A stretch of DNA of 17,620 nt from Zelonia costaricensis (lineage: Eukaryota; Euglenozoa; Kinetoplastea; Trypanosomatida; Trypanosomatidae): positions 1-17,620 of the forward strand of contig JASAOO010003019.1 in the NCBI GenBank assembly GCA_030849075.1. The letters run 5' to 3'. Below the pieces are notes generated by a model. The model was not told where the DNA came from, ran no database searches, and saw only the letters and a program-made list of their open reading frames with translations. Within the stretch, counting starts at the first letter, position 1; the number at the start of each line of letters is the position of its first letter. Below, in pieces: positions 6,805-15,967 of the stretch. The translations under genes and the position numbers were made by a program.

Positions 6805-7959
6805 GCGCAGGGCACGGAAGGGAGATGATGAAGGAGAGCTATAAGTTGTGATGCTGCGTGTGTTTGTGTGTGTGGCACGGGTGCAGCGGCGACGTAGCGC
6901 ACTTCTGATAAGCACAACAACTTCGCCGCGGGACGCGCTCGCGAGCACCGGTGCAGAGGCGGGAGAGAGAAGAGAGGAGAGGAGTGGGTGAGCGGCAGAG
7001 GGGTGGCATCGTGGGCAGCAGATGCGGGGGCACACGTGCACAGCCGCTTGCACTGCCACGAAACGCCTCGGTCCGGAGCACGGATCGCCGTGCGCGGCAT
7101 CCAGCCGGCGTCGCTGTCGCGGCCGCGCCAGGTCGAAGCGGGGGCACTCGTTGAGACAGCGACGTGGTGTGCCGCTGGGCAATCGCCACACTGACGCATC
7201 CAGCTGGTGTCGCCTGCCCCACCCCCATCGTGTTGGGCCGTGTGCGTGCGGGTGTTGCGGCTGGTTTCCACCGCGGCGGTCTGCGCGTGCGTAGGGAAGA
7301 GGACGGGGTGGGTGGACTAGGTGAAGCGTGCAGGAGGCGAGCGTTGACAGGGGGGAGGGGCGGATGGAGGGGGGAAAGGGACTGACAGCGTGACGGAGCG
7401 GCAGCGCTGAAGCGACCTGGCACCCCCGCTGCACCTCACCCAGCAGCGTGCCCACCCACCGCGTGGAGCAGCCGCGCACGAGGGGTGACAGGGGCCGGGG
7501 CGGAGTGAAAGCACAAGACTGAGAAGCGAGTGGGATAAGAGACGGGGATGCCGGGGGGACGTTGAAGGATGGCGTGGAGGAGGTCGCACGGCGCGACGAG
7601 GAGGGGAGCAGGCGCAGACGGTGGATAGCGAATAGACGAAAGGAAGGGAACGCGAAGGGGGGGGGGTGCGGAGACGGAGGCAGAGACGGAGAGCGGAGGC
7701 GTGCTCAGCGGGAGCACAGGGGACAGCAGCAACGACAACAGGAGCGAAGGAAGCGTCCGCGAACAACAAGAGAGAGTGACGCGTGTGTTACCAAAAAGGA
7801 GAGAAGAGGGGAGAAGTCACGACGGCACACATCAGCACGCGACGGTGGACATGGCCGGGGAGCAGCGACAGCGGATGGAGAAACAAAGTCAAGAGAATAA
7901 GAGCGACACACACGCACACACACGCACACGCGTGCAGGCCAAGGACGGTGGGAGGTGGG
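6805..7959. other. gene-free intergenic region, the longest in the window
   Basis: It contains the 5' UTR and splice tract of the 333-aa gene and the 3' UTR of the GEX1-like gene. The plus strand is purine-rich over long stretches, notably 6959-6987, 7345-7385 and 7560-7880, and has a G run at about 7658-7667 and a CA/CG-rich microsatellite at about 7905-7935. The extended purine bias over 7560-7880 becomes a long C/U-rich stretch in the transcript. No convincing gene was found. Confidence 0.65.
6938..6987 (-). promoter_or_regulatory. candidate trans-splice acceptor for the 333-aa coiled-coil gene
   Basis: The complement of 6959-6987 is an almost pure CT tract of nearly 30 nt. The first AG after it on the coding strand is at 6939-6938, predicting a 5' UTR of about 133 nt. 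A weaker, nearer tract lies at about 6813-6838. Confidence 0.55.
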
Positions 7960-9861
7960 TCACCGTCTTCCGCGAGCAGACCGCTGGGTGCGTGCCGGAG
8001 GTGCCTGCCGCGCGCGAGACGGCTGCGCTGGTGTGTCGCCGCGCGCCGCCTTGGTGGGGCACGCCGGCATCGCGACGGCACCGGCGGCAGAGGCCTCTTC
8101 CTCCTTCGGCCGGCCCCGCTTGCGGCCCGACGCTGCCGCCGCACCCGCGCCGGCCGAGCTCGCAGACAGCGGCGTGTCGCCCACGTCCAGCGCTGCGCTG
8201 TCACGGGTGTCCTGAGATGTGGCACTCGTCTCCGCCGCCTCGCCCGCGGCCTCGCGCTCATGCCGCGGCGAGCTCACGTCGATGGCGAGTGGCGACACCG
8301 TCTCTGGCTCCACCAAGCCCCGCGCTGGCACGGGCTGTCGGGTTGGGGAGTCGAGCACCAGCAGCCGTGGCAAGAGCGGCGCGTCCAGACGCGGCAGAGC
8401 AGCCCTCGCGGTGTCCCAGCGGAGGAGCGGGGCGGGCGGGTCCTGCATGCGCGCCTGCGTCGCCTGCAACTCCGCCCAGAGCTGCACCGCCTCCTCGCGA
8501 GTGAGGCACGCACGCTGCCGTCGGCGTCGCGCCCGCCCCTCCGCGTCGCACAACGCGCAGCGCACCACCACAGCGGCAGCCGCCGCGAGGCAGAGTGACG
8601 TGCAGGCCGTCTCGTGACGCAGCGGCCAGGGCGGCGGATGGACGAGGCAGCGCCGCAGCATGGGCACGCACACGCACCCCAGCAGCGTAAAGAGCGTTGC
8701 GGGCAGCCGCGCCGGCGCCGTGCGTGCAGGGCTGGTAGCGAGCAGCACACCGCACAGGCACCCCAGCGCTGCTCCCACGCGCTGCCACGAGAGGCGCTGG
8801 CGAGCCAGCAGCTGGTGCAGCGCCTCCATCTGCTCCACCAGCCGCACCACGCCGCGCGTCTGCGCCTCCACCTCCGCGAAGCGGCGCAGCGAGGCCTCGC
8901 CGAGCGCCTGCACCGACGCCAGCGCCTCCGCCGCAGACTCCTGCACCCGCAGGTGCAGCTCGCCGAGCGCGCTGTTGGTGTGGCTGCTGGTGCGCAGGAT
9001 GTCGTTGCTGGCCTGCTGCAGACCGCGCAGGGCCTCTGCCTGGCCGCTGTGGAGGAGGCCGAGCTGCTGCCGCAGCGACGCGGCGGCCTCGTGGGTCTCG
9101 TGCTGCAGCGCCTGCGTGTCGCGCAGGAGGGTCATCGCCTGCGCCCCGGACAGCTGCAGGGCAGCGAGGGTGCGAGAGCTGTGCTCCACCTCCTCGTGCA
9201 TCGCCGCAACGGCGGCCTCGGTGCGCTGCTGGTACAGCTCCTCCTCCAGGTACGCACAGAGCACGTCGGCGTGCAAGCGGTACTGCAAGAAGGCAGCGTA
9301 GGCGGCGTCCGACAGAGCCTGCACGCAGTGCCGCACCGCCGGCCCCGGCAGCTCCGACGGCGGCGTGAGGGCCGTGCCGCAGTGGAAGCTCGGGTGCACC
9401 CGCCCATCGCTCTCCATGTCGCACGTCGCCATGAACAGGGCAAGGCGGCTGCGCATAGAGTCGTCGCTGCGCACCTCGGCGCACTTGACGCGGAGCAGCT
9501 GCAGCGAGCGCTTCCAGCACGGGCTGAGCCGCCCCTTCGCCTCCAGCTCCTGCCAGAGTGCCTGCGCCCGCTGCGCCCGAGCCGCGGCCTCGGCGTGGAA
9601 GGCCGGTGTGACGCTCAGCGGCGCGGAGGCATCGGCACCGGCGACGGTCGCAGGGAGGGCGCCGGTGCCGGTGCGTGTGGCGGGTGGAGCGGGGGGGCGG
9701 CTGCGTAGCTGCAGGAAGGGCGGCCAGGCGAGGGCACAGCTGGGACGCACGGCGGTGGCCAGCCCCCACGCGCAGACGACCAGCGCCAGCAGAGCGCGGC
9801 GGCTACGCGCACGTCGGTGGCGCTGGCGCGGAGCCGCCGCGACGGGTGCGACGGGGGGCAT
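7960..9861 (-). CDS. GEX1: Kar5/Brambleberry/GEX1-family nuclear fusion protein (633 aa)
   Basis: Likely a member of the Kar5 (yeast), Brambleberry (zebrafish) and GEX1 (plants, algae, protists) family, nuclear-envelope proteins needed for fusion of gamete nuclei. Seen: a basic N-terminus then a hydrophobic core (ALLALVVCAWGLATAV, 23-38) with likely cleavage near SCALA (41-45); a cysteine-rich domain at 113-206 with Cys at 115, 127, 147, 161, 179 and 202, in the family pattern C-W-(x)n-C, SRLALFMATC, SDGRVHPSFHC, HCVQ-x-L and a final FLQYRLHADVLC; a long amphipathic helical region at 207-358; hydrophobic segments at about 361-377, 386-402 and 419-437; then a Pro/Ser-rich tail with an AT-hook-like GRKRGRPK (579-586). 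This order (signal, Cys domain, helices, C-terminal membrane segments) is that of the family. The chosen ATG at 9861 is the only one giving a good signal peptide. It would act in the ER/nuclear envelope, probably only in sexual stages. The tail is longer than I expect for the family. Confidence 0.82.
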   Translation of the reverse strand: MPPVAPVAAAPRQRHRRARSRRALLALVVCAWGLATAVRPSCALAWPPFLQLRSRPPAPPATRTGTGALPATVAGADASAPLSVTPAFHAEAAARAQRAQALWQELEAKGRLSPCWKRSLQLLRVKCAEVRSDDSMRSRLALFMATCDMESDGRVHPSFHCGTALTPPSELPGPAVRHCVQALSDAAYAAFLQYRLHADVLCAYLEEELYQQRTEAAVAAMHEEVEHSSRTLAALQLSGAQAMTLLRDTQALQHETHEAAASLRQQLGLLHSGQAEALRGLQQASNDILRTSSHTNSALGELHLRVQESAAEALASVQALGEASLRRFAEVEAQTRGVVRLVEQMEALHQLLARQRLSWQRVGAALGCLCGVLLATSPARTAPARLPATLFTLLGCVCVPMLRRCLVHPPPWPLRHETACTSLCLAAAAAVVVRCALCDAEGRARRRRQRACLTREEAVQLWAELQATQARMQDPPAPLLRWDTARAALPRLDAPLLPRLLVLDSPTRQPVPARGLVEPETVSPLAIDVSSPRHEREAAGEAAETSATSQDTRDSAALDVGDTPLSASSAGAGAAAASGRKRGRPKEEEASAAGAVAMPACPTKAARGDTPAQPSRARQAPPARTQRSARGRR

Positions 9862-9954
9862 CGAGCGCTTTGAACTGGGGAGAAGACGAGGCGCACAGCG
9901 GGACGGCAGGCGAGGCGGACAGGCGTCGTGCGCGCGGAACGGAGTGACCGGACG

Positions 9955-10007
9955 CTGTGAGGGTGGGAGGGAGGGGCACAGGAGGGGCACAGGAGGGTGG
10001 AGGGGTC
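9955..10007 (-). promoter_or_regulatory. candidate trans-splice acceptor for the GEX1-like gene
   Basis: A long C/T-rich stretch on the coding strand (complement of 9957-10007, containing two copies of an 11-nt unit at 9971-9992) ends at an AG at 9956-9955. This predicts a 5' UTR of about 94 nt. A short tract at 9877-9892 with AG at 9876-9875 is an alternative that would leave only about 14 nt. Confidence 0.5.
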
Positions 10008-10186
10008 GGTGGTTGGTGGTGACAAGTATGCGGCAGCTTGGGGAGGGGGGGGTGGGGGCTGCGAAATACGGAGCGGGCAGCGACGGAGGAGAAAGGAGTC
10101 GGCAGGTGGAAGCAACTTGGCGCATGCGTGGGTTCGTGGCCCACTCGTGCCGAATGCATCAGAGAAGCCTCGCGAGGTCCAGCGAC

Positions 10187-10212
10187 GTGTGTGTGTGTGT
10201 GTGTGTGTGTGT
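10187..10212. repeat. (GT)13 microsatellite
   Basis: Twenty-six bases of uninterrupted GT, followed about 20 bp later by CACACT-type repeats (10232-10254) that could pair with it as an imperfect hairpin in RNA. It lies in the 3' UTR of the 1840-aa gene or the spacer after it. Confidence 0.9.
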
Positions 10213-10444
10213 ACGACCAGAGCAGAGCTGGACACACTCACACACTCACACATCCTCCAGCGATGCGGTGCACACATGAGAGAAAAAGTTAGGGAGGCGA
10301 TCCCGCGCAGCAAGGCCCGTTGTGGCTTCTTGATTCCCTCTGGACAGCGGGTTTGGGGGAATCAAAGCAGTGCGTTGCAGCTGCGCACTTGTGAGCCGTG
10401 GCCTCGTGCCGTGCAACAGCGGTCCCCCGCCCGACTCGGACTTT

Positions 10445-13400
10445 TCACCGTTGCGCCTCGGAGCCCTCTGCCGCCGCGCCGGGCCCACGCTTGGCCGGCA
10501 GCGCGGCCGCATTCTCAGCGGAGGGGCACACGAGCCGGCGGAGGGCCGAGCGGTGCGCCGCCTCCATGGCCGACCACACCTGCGCCTCGCTCAGCGCCTG
10601 CCACGCGAGGCTCAAATCACGGCACCGCTGCAGCCGCAACACACCGCGTCCCTCCGCAGCAGCCGCACGCCACGCAGCGCGCGCCACCTCGCTGCTCGAG
10701 TCCGCAGCGGGCGGAGGCGGCGTCTCTGCGGGGCCCGGCACCACCGCTGCCTTCGCCCACTCCAGCAGCAGCAGCGAGCCCGCCGCAGGCATCGGCCGCC
10801 GGCGCGCCGTCGCCGCCGTGTCCGACCGCAGCGCCCACCGCGTCCACGCGCGCACCAGCGGCGACGCGATGCGGTCCACCGCAGGCGACGGCGGCAGCGT
10901 CGCAGAGACGACACTCGCGGCGTCCCTCGGCGCGGCGGCGTCGGTGTCGGTGCCGACAGCAAGTTGCCGCACCGCAGTCGCGAGCGCTTGTCGGCTCGCG
11001 TGCGTGGCGGCCGCGCTCGTCCCCTCCTCCGCGGCGGCGCGCACAAACGAGAGTCCGTAGCCCAGCGCTGCAGCCGCGCCGCCATCCACGAGTTGGGCGT
11101 GCAGCTTCTGCAGCCGCTTAAAGGCCGTCGTCAGCACCGCGGCGATGGCGGCGGCGGAGTGGGGCCGTCGCACGTGGCTGAGCGTGTCCTCGGGCGGCAC
11201 GCGGCCCGCGCAGAGGTGGGCGCGGTGCACCTCGCCAGCGATCTCGGCGATGCCACTGGCGTACGCCGGCTGCGTCATGTCCGGGCACCGCGCGCGCAGC
11301 GCGGCCACGGCCGGAACGTAGGCGGCAAGGCAGCACAGCTCCAGCGGTCCGAAGTGGAGCTCCGGCGCGAGCAGGCGGTGAAAGACACTCCAGTAGTGCG
11401 CAATCGCCTGCCGCGTCAACCGTGGCGCCGTGCTCAGCTGCGCGGGCGGGCGGCCGTGGCTCCGCAGCAGCGCCTCGCGCAGCTCCGCCTCCGCCACAGG
11501 GGACCAGCGGCAGGTCGCCAGCCGCAGCGCAGCGGCCTTGCAAGCTGCCCACACCGCCTCTGCGGTGCGGACCGACATGAAGCCCTCGAAGATGTGCTGC
11601 GTCATCCACTGCGCCGCTGCGGGGTCGTCGCCGGCGTACTCGCGAGCGACCTGCGAGAGGAGGACGTGCAGGGCGGTGTTGCGTGCGAGGTAGTCGACCA
11701 GCGTCGCGTCCACGTGTCGCCCGGCGGCGGCGATGCGCTGGTGCAGCGCGTCGCGGTAGCGGTGCAGCAGCGCCTTGAGCTCGTGCGCGCAGAAGCGGCC
11801 CCCGAGGTGCTGCCGTGCGAGAGCCTCGAGCTGCGGCGTCGTCGCCAGCAGCAGCAGCGGCGCCATCACGGCAAGGGCGTCGAGCTCGTCGGCACTCAGC
11901 GTCGGCCGCAGCGAGGCCAGCCACGGCGGCGCACACGGCAGCGCCGCCCCGCCCGCATCACCGTCCCACCACACCGGCGCGGGGGTGAGAGAGAGGGCCG
12001 CCTGGGCGTCCGCCACGGCCACCTCAGCTTCGAGCACCCGCCTCTCCCCGCAGAGCCGCCGCAGCCACGCCACGGCGTCGGCGCACAAGGTCGCCTCGGC
12101 CGCCGTCCACCCCGTCGTGGCACCCTCGACGCTGTCAGCGAAGTGAGTCGCGAGCGACGCCGCCACGGCGACAGGCAGGTCGAGCCGCGCGGCCATCCAC
12201 ACGACGACGGCGCCGACCTCGTGGGGCAGCGCTCCCTGCCGCCGCATGGCCCGCAGCAGCTCGTGCAGACTCGCACACGCGGCGGCCGCGCACGCACTCC
12301 AGTTCAGAAGCGGGACGTGCGCCGTGAGCAGCACCCAGCCCTGCACGGCGGTCCGCCACGGCGCGTTGCGGGCGACGCACGACATGACGCGGTCCAGCAC
12401 GTCAGCCGCCACATACGCGTCACGCAACTCGAGCATCGCCAGCGACGACTCCGAGAAGGTCTGCGGTGCGGCAGGGGTTGCCGTGACGAACAGCACGGCG
12501 TCGAGCGCCGCCTCCCAGGCGTCGCAGCGCAGGAGATCCTCCAGCGCAGCGAGCGACCACAGTGTCGCCGGCACCGGCGCCGCAGCACTCTGGCGAGTGC
12601 GCAGCAGCGCCGCCCGCTGATCTGCGCGCCGCTGGGCCGTGGCGTGGGCCGCCTGCAGCCAGCGCAGGTGCGTGGCGGCGTCCACGGCGGGCTGCGCATC
12701 AGCGGCCGTGTTGCCGCACAGCAGCCCCGCCTCCTCCGCCCACGCCAACGCCGCGGCGTGGTCGCCAGACTCGGCCGCGGCGTGGGCGACTCGCACGGCA
12801 CAGGCGACGCCGGCCGCGTCGAGCCCGCCGTACCGCTGCCGCCGCCGCACGAGGCTCCGCCGCACCACCGCCCACTGCGCATCCGTGAGGGCGGCGCCGC
12901 GTGGAGCGACGAGGGAGTCCAGCAGGGCCGGCGACACGTCGGTGTCCACCTTCTCCGCCTCACGCACGAGGCACCAGCCGAGGGCCGTCGTGGCGGCGGC
13001 GCCGCCCGGTACCGTCGCGGCGGTGGCGGCGTGCAGCAGCGGCAGCGCGCCGCACCACGCCGCCACCGCCGCCTCGTTCGATGCTGTCAACGCCAGCAGC
13101 CGCTCGGCAGCACGCAGGGCCCTCGCGGCGATGTCAGCCGGCGCCCCCGTCGTCGCACGGAGGAGCGCCGCCTTGATTGTCAGCGGTGCGGCACACAGCA
13201 CGTACGGCGGCAGGCGCGCCAACACCTGGGCGTCCGCACGGACCAGCACCGTCGTCGCCGTCGCTGCGGCAGCTGTGGCCTCCACAACGCCATCGCCGGC
13301 GATCTTGTGCGGATCGTGGCGCTGCGATCGATGGTGGTGGTGAGCCGCGTCGTACTCCCGCACGTACGCGGCAGCAGCGCTGAGGAGGTCGAGCGCGGCG

Positions 13401-15967
13401 CCGGGCCGGTTCGCGTGCAGCAGCGCCAGGCAGCTGTGGAGGGCGAGGCTCAACGCTGCCTCGCGCCGCTGGACGGCGCTCGCGGCGCCGTCGTCGAGAC
13501 CCGCCGCGGCCCACAACGCCGGCAGCGTCGGACCCTCCGTGCCCAGCCGCCACCGCCGCGCGCAGTCGTAGGCGCGCAGTCCCGCACTCACCACCCCGCC
13601 GCCGGCTGCACCGCACGTCTGCAACAGCGTCCCCGCCTCCGCCGCCCGTCCCTCCGACAGGAGCAGCGCGATGAAGGAGTCCAGCAGGGGCGCGGGCAGG
13701 GCATGTGCCGACCGCGGCGCGGCCTGCACGTCCTTCGCCCACTGCAAGAGTGCGGCAGACGCCTTCCCTGCCGTGATCAGCCGCTGCAGCGCTGCGTGCT
13801 GACTCCCGCGCTCGCAGCACTCGAGCATCGCGTGCTCGGCGATGGAGTACGGCGGCGGGAAGCGCCGGAGCAGCGCAGCGAGGGCAGGCCACACCTCGTG
13901 CTGCAGCAGCACAGCGGCGGCCTGCGTGCGCAGCGCCTCACGAGTGCCACCGTAGCTGCTCTGCAGCTGTGCGCTGAGCAGCACCAGCGCATCGCCCGTC
14001 TCTGCAGGCAGGCGCGGCAGCAGCGCGGTCAGGCGGTCCAGGTGCGGCTGCAGCACCGCCAGCTGCGTTGCACCACGCAGCCGCCTGCACACGCAGCACA
14101 GCGCGAGACACACGATTCGGGCAGAGGGGGCGGCGTGGGGCGCGTCAGGCGCCGCGGTGCCGCTCTCAGCCACGGCGCAGATGGTGTCGCACACGTCCGC
14201 CGTGCTTCCCAGCACCTGTAGCGGCGCCAGCAGCTCCAGCACGGAGTTGTCCACCAGAGCGCTCACGTCCGCGCTGTCCTGCACGATCGCGGCGGCGCAT
14301 TGTTGAAGCGATGGCACCTCGAGGAAGGTGCTGACGGTGTGCAGCAGCACTGCCAGGGTGTCTGTGTCTCTCGACAAGGCCTTCAGCGGGGACGCTCCGT
14401 GCGCGAGTGTGGTAGAGCCGCACTCGCGCAGCCGCATCGACAGTGACGCGAGAACCTCCGCCTCCGCCGCGCCGCGAGTCGTCGCGTCGGTCGCTACGTG
14501 CCGCGTGAAGAACAGCGCGGCGGCTGTGCACAGAGTCGACCGTGCGGCATCCGTTGCGGGCCCGCCACAGCTCGATGCCGCGTGGCCTGCGGACAGGCGC
14601 CGCACCACGTGGAGCCACAGGGGCACCACCGCCGCGGCGGCCGACGCCGCCGTCTGCGGCCAGCGGAGGTACGGGCGGGGCAGCAGGCGCACCAGCCCAT
14701 CCGCGACCCCCCTCGAGGACACGAGCGCGTGTGGGGCGTGCAAGCACAGCTCCAGCATCACGTTCACCCACGCCTGGAACGCCGCCGATGACGCGGCCGC
14801 CGCCTCGGGCGCGAGAACACCAGAGTTGTGCAGCGCCTCGAGCAGCACGCGCGCCTCCGCCGCCGTGACGTGGCACTCCGCCAGCAGCCGGGCCGCCCCC
14901 GCCGCGTCCGTCGCGGCACGCCGGCGCAGCTCCGTCAGCCGCGCGTGGGCTGTAGTCCGGTCCGCCCACCACCACTGCGCCGCCCCCTCCACTGCCTGCG
15001 CCGTGCGTGTCAGCTCCGCCGCGGCAGCCTGCAGCGCGGCAGAGGCAGGGGCGCCGCAGCCAGCCACGACGTCGAGCGCCAACTCCCACGGCACGAGCGA
15101 CGGGGACGCCGCCGCAGCCGCAGAGCCGCCGCGCAGCGCCGCCGTGAAGGCGCCAACGTAATCAACGAGCAGCGCGGCGGCGGACGGGCGGCTGAGACTG
15201 CGCCGCAGCGCGTCGGCCGCGCGCCAGTCCCCCGCGGCGCGGAACGCGGACATTAGCAGCGCCGCCTCCGCATCGCCGCACCGCAGCGGCGCCGCCCCCG
15301 CCGTCCAGCGTGCGTACAGCCGTGACACGACGTCGGGCTGGCCGGCGTGCTGCAGCGCGCGCAGTGCGGCCTCGCGGTGGCGGGGGCGCCAGGCGACGGT
15401 GCGCGTGGCGTCTGCGAGCATCAGCGGCACCAGCTCCCTCAGCACAGTCGCCTCCGACTCCGCCTCCGCCTCGGCGGGTGGCGGCGGCGGCTGGGCGAGG
15501 AAGAGGTCCGCGGCGGTGTGGTACAGCGCCGTGGTGGAGAGGGCGCTGGTGGCGACCTGCTGCGTGAGGTCGACGGCCGCGGCCCAGCCCCCGCCGCGCA
15601 CGGCGGCCAGCAGCACAAGCTGGTACGTCTCCGCCAGCGGCACGCAGTGGCTGTGCAGGGCGCCCAGCAGGAGGCGCACCGCGTGCTGCCACTGTCCCTG
15701 CTGCGCAGCACGGGTCACCACCTGATGCACCTCCACAGGGGAGGGCAATGCGGTGGAGGAGGAGAACGTGGACGCAGCCGCAGCTGAGGCAGCGGTACTG
15801 CCGCCGTCCATGCCCCCGCTGCCGGCGGGAAAGGTCGACTGCGCGCGGTGCGCCGCCCCGGCGCCGGCGCCGAGGCACCCGGCGACACGCCGCCGCCAGG
15901 CGTGGGAGAGCGGTGCCGTCGTGCGCCGCACCGCGCCACGGACGAAGGCGTCGGCTATGACTGGCAT
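10445..15967 (-). CDS. very large mitochondrial PPR-like helical repeat protein (1840 aa)
   Basis: Probably a mitochondrial RNA-associated helical-repeat protein; no specific name can be given. The ATG at 15967 gives a typical presequence: residues 1-45 are rich in Arg, Ala and Ser, lack acidic residues after Asp6, and include AFVRGAVRRTTAPLSHAWRR, with a plausible processing site near HRAQSTF. The frame extends ten codons further to a GTG that I reject; about 40 nt above the ATG lies a pyrimidine tract with AG. The body is almost entirely alpha-helical. PPR-like helix pairs are visible at about 78-140 (VTRAAQQGQWQHAVRLLLGA, then ETYQLVLLAAVRGGGWAAAV), at 195-260 (AFRAAGDWRAADALRRSL) and around 1130-1250 (LEDLLRCDAWEAALDAVLF). 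Many other pairs are degenerate. A His-rich patch (AHHHHRSQRHDPH) lies near 875. No catalytic motif was seen. Kinetoplastid PPR proteins act in mitochondrial RNA processing, translation and ribosome assembly, so such a role is likely. HEAT- or TPR-type repeats are the main alternative. Confidence 0.82.
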   Translation of the reverse strand: MPVIADAFVRGAVRRTTAPLSHAWRRRVAGCLGAGAGAAHRAQSTFPAGSGGMDGGSTAASAAAASTFSSSTALPSPVEVHQVVTRAAQQGQWQHAVRLLLGALHSHCVPLAETYQLVLLAAVRGGGWAAAVDLTQQVATSALSTTALYHTAADLFLAQPPPPPAEAEAESEATVLRELVPLMLADATRTVAWRPRHREAALRALQHAGQPDVVSRLYARWTAGAAPLRCGDAEAALLMSAFRAAGDWRAADALRRSLSRPSAAALLVDYVGAFTAALRGGSAAAAASPSLVPWELALDVVAGCGAPASAALQAAAAELTRTAQAVEGAAQWWWADRTTAHARLTELRRRAATDAAGAARLLAECHVTAAEARVLLEALHNSGVLAPEAAAASSAAFQAWVNVMLELCLHAPHALVSSRGVADGLVRLLPRPYLRWPQTAASAAAAVVPLWLHVVRRLSAGHAASSCGGPATDAARSTLCTAAALFFTRHVATDATTRGAAEAEVLASLSMRLRECGSTTLAHGASPLKALSRDTDTLAVLLHTVSTFLEVPSLQQCAAAIVQDSADVSALVDNSVLELLAPLQVLGSTADVCDTICAVAESGTAAPDAPHAAPSARIVCLALCCVCRRLRGATQLAVLQPHLDRLTALLPRLPAETGDALVLLSAQLQSSYGGTREALRTQAAAVLLQHEVWPALAALLRRFPPPYSIAEHAMLECCERGSQHAALQRLITAGKASAALLQWAKDVQAAPRSAHALPAPLLDSFIALLLSEGRAAEAGTLLQTCGAAGGGVVSAGLRAYDCARRWRLGTEGPTLPALWAAAGLDDGAASAVQRREAALSLALHSCLALLHANRPGAALDLLSAAAAYVREYDAAHHHHRSQRHDPHKIAGDGVVEATAAAATATTVLVRADAQVLARLPPYVLCAAPLTIKAALLRATTGAPADIAARALRAAERLLALTASNEAAVAAWCGALPLLHAATAATVPGGAAATTALGWCLVREAEKVDTDVSPALLDSLVAPRGAALTDAQWAVVRRSLVRRRQRYGGLDAAGVACAVRVAHAAAESGDHAAALAWAEEAGLLCGNTAADAQPAVDAATHLRWLQAAHATAQRRADQRAALLRTRQSAAAPVPATLWSLAALEDLLRCDAWEAALDAVLFVTATPAAPQTFSESSLAMLELRDAYVAADVLDRVMSCVARNAPWRTAVQGWVLLTAHVPLLNWSACAAAACASLHELLRAMRRQGALPHEVGAVVVWMAARLDLPVAVAASLATHFADSVEGATTGWTAAEATLCADAVAWLRRLCGERRVLEAEVAVADAQAALSLTPAPVWWDGDAGGAALPCAPPWLASLRPTLSADELDALAVMAPLLLLATTPQLEALARQHLGGRFCAHELKALLHRYRDALHQRIAAAGRHVDATLVDYLARNTALHVLLSQVAREYAGDDPAAAQWMTQHIFEGFMSVRTAEAVWAACKAAALRLATCRWSPVAEAELREALLRSHGRPPAQLSTAPRLTRQAIAHYWSVFHRLLAPELHFGPLELCCLAAYVPAVAALRARCPDMTQPAYASGIAEIAGEVHRAHLCAGRVPPEDTLSHVRRPHSAAAIAAVLTTAFKRLQKLHAQLVDGGAAAALGYGLSFVRAAAEEGTSAAATHASRQALATAVRQLAVGTDTDAAAPRDAASVVSATLPPSPAVDRIASPLVRAWTRWALRSDTAATARRRPMPAAGSLLLLEWAKAAVVPGPAETPPPPAADSSSEVARAAWRAAAAEGRGVLRLQRCRDLSLAWQALSEAQVWSAMEAAHRSALRRLVCPSAENAAALPAKRGPGAAAEGSEAQR

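Larger units (their letters stand above)
9862..10444. other. intergenic region between the GEX1-like and 1840-aa genes
   Basis: It holds the candidate splice region of the GEX1-like gene (9955-10007), a G-run cluster at 10039-10059, a (GT)13 microsatellite at 10187-10212 with CACACT repeats at about 10232-10254, and about 180 bp of ordinary 3' UTR next to the stop codon of the large gene. No gene was seen. Confidence 0.65.

Noticed and set aside
8614..9708. 364-codon plus-strand open frame opposite the GEX1-like gene
   Set aside because: It is antisense to a well-supported gene and shows only Arg/Leu/Gln/His-rich composition without domains.
10370..14221. Open frame of about 1280 codons on the plus strand, opposite the 1840-aa gene
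   Set aside because: It begins at a non-ATG codon, is antisense to the cluster, and its Arg/Gln/His-rich low-complexity composition is what results from reading Ala/Leu-rich GC-rich codons in reverse. The minus-strand frame has a presequence, helical repeats and a splice tract.
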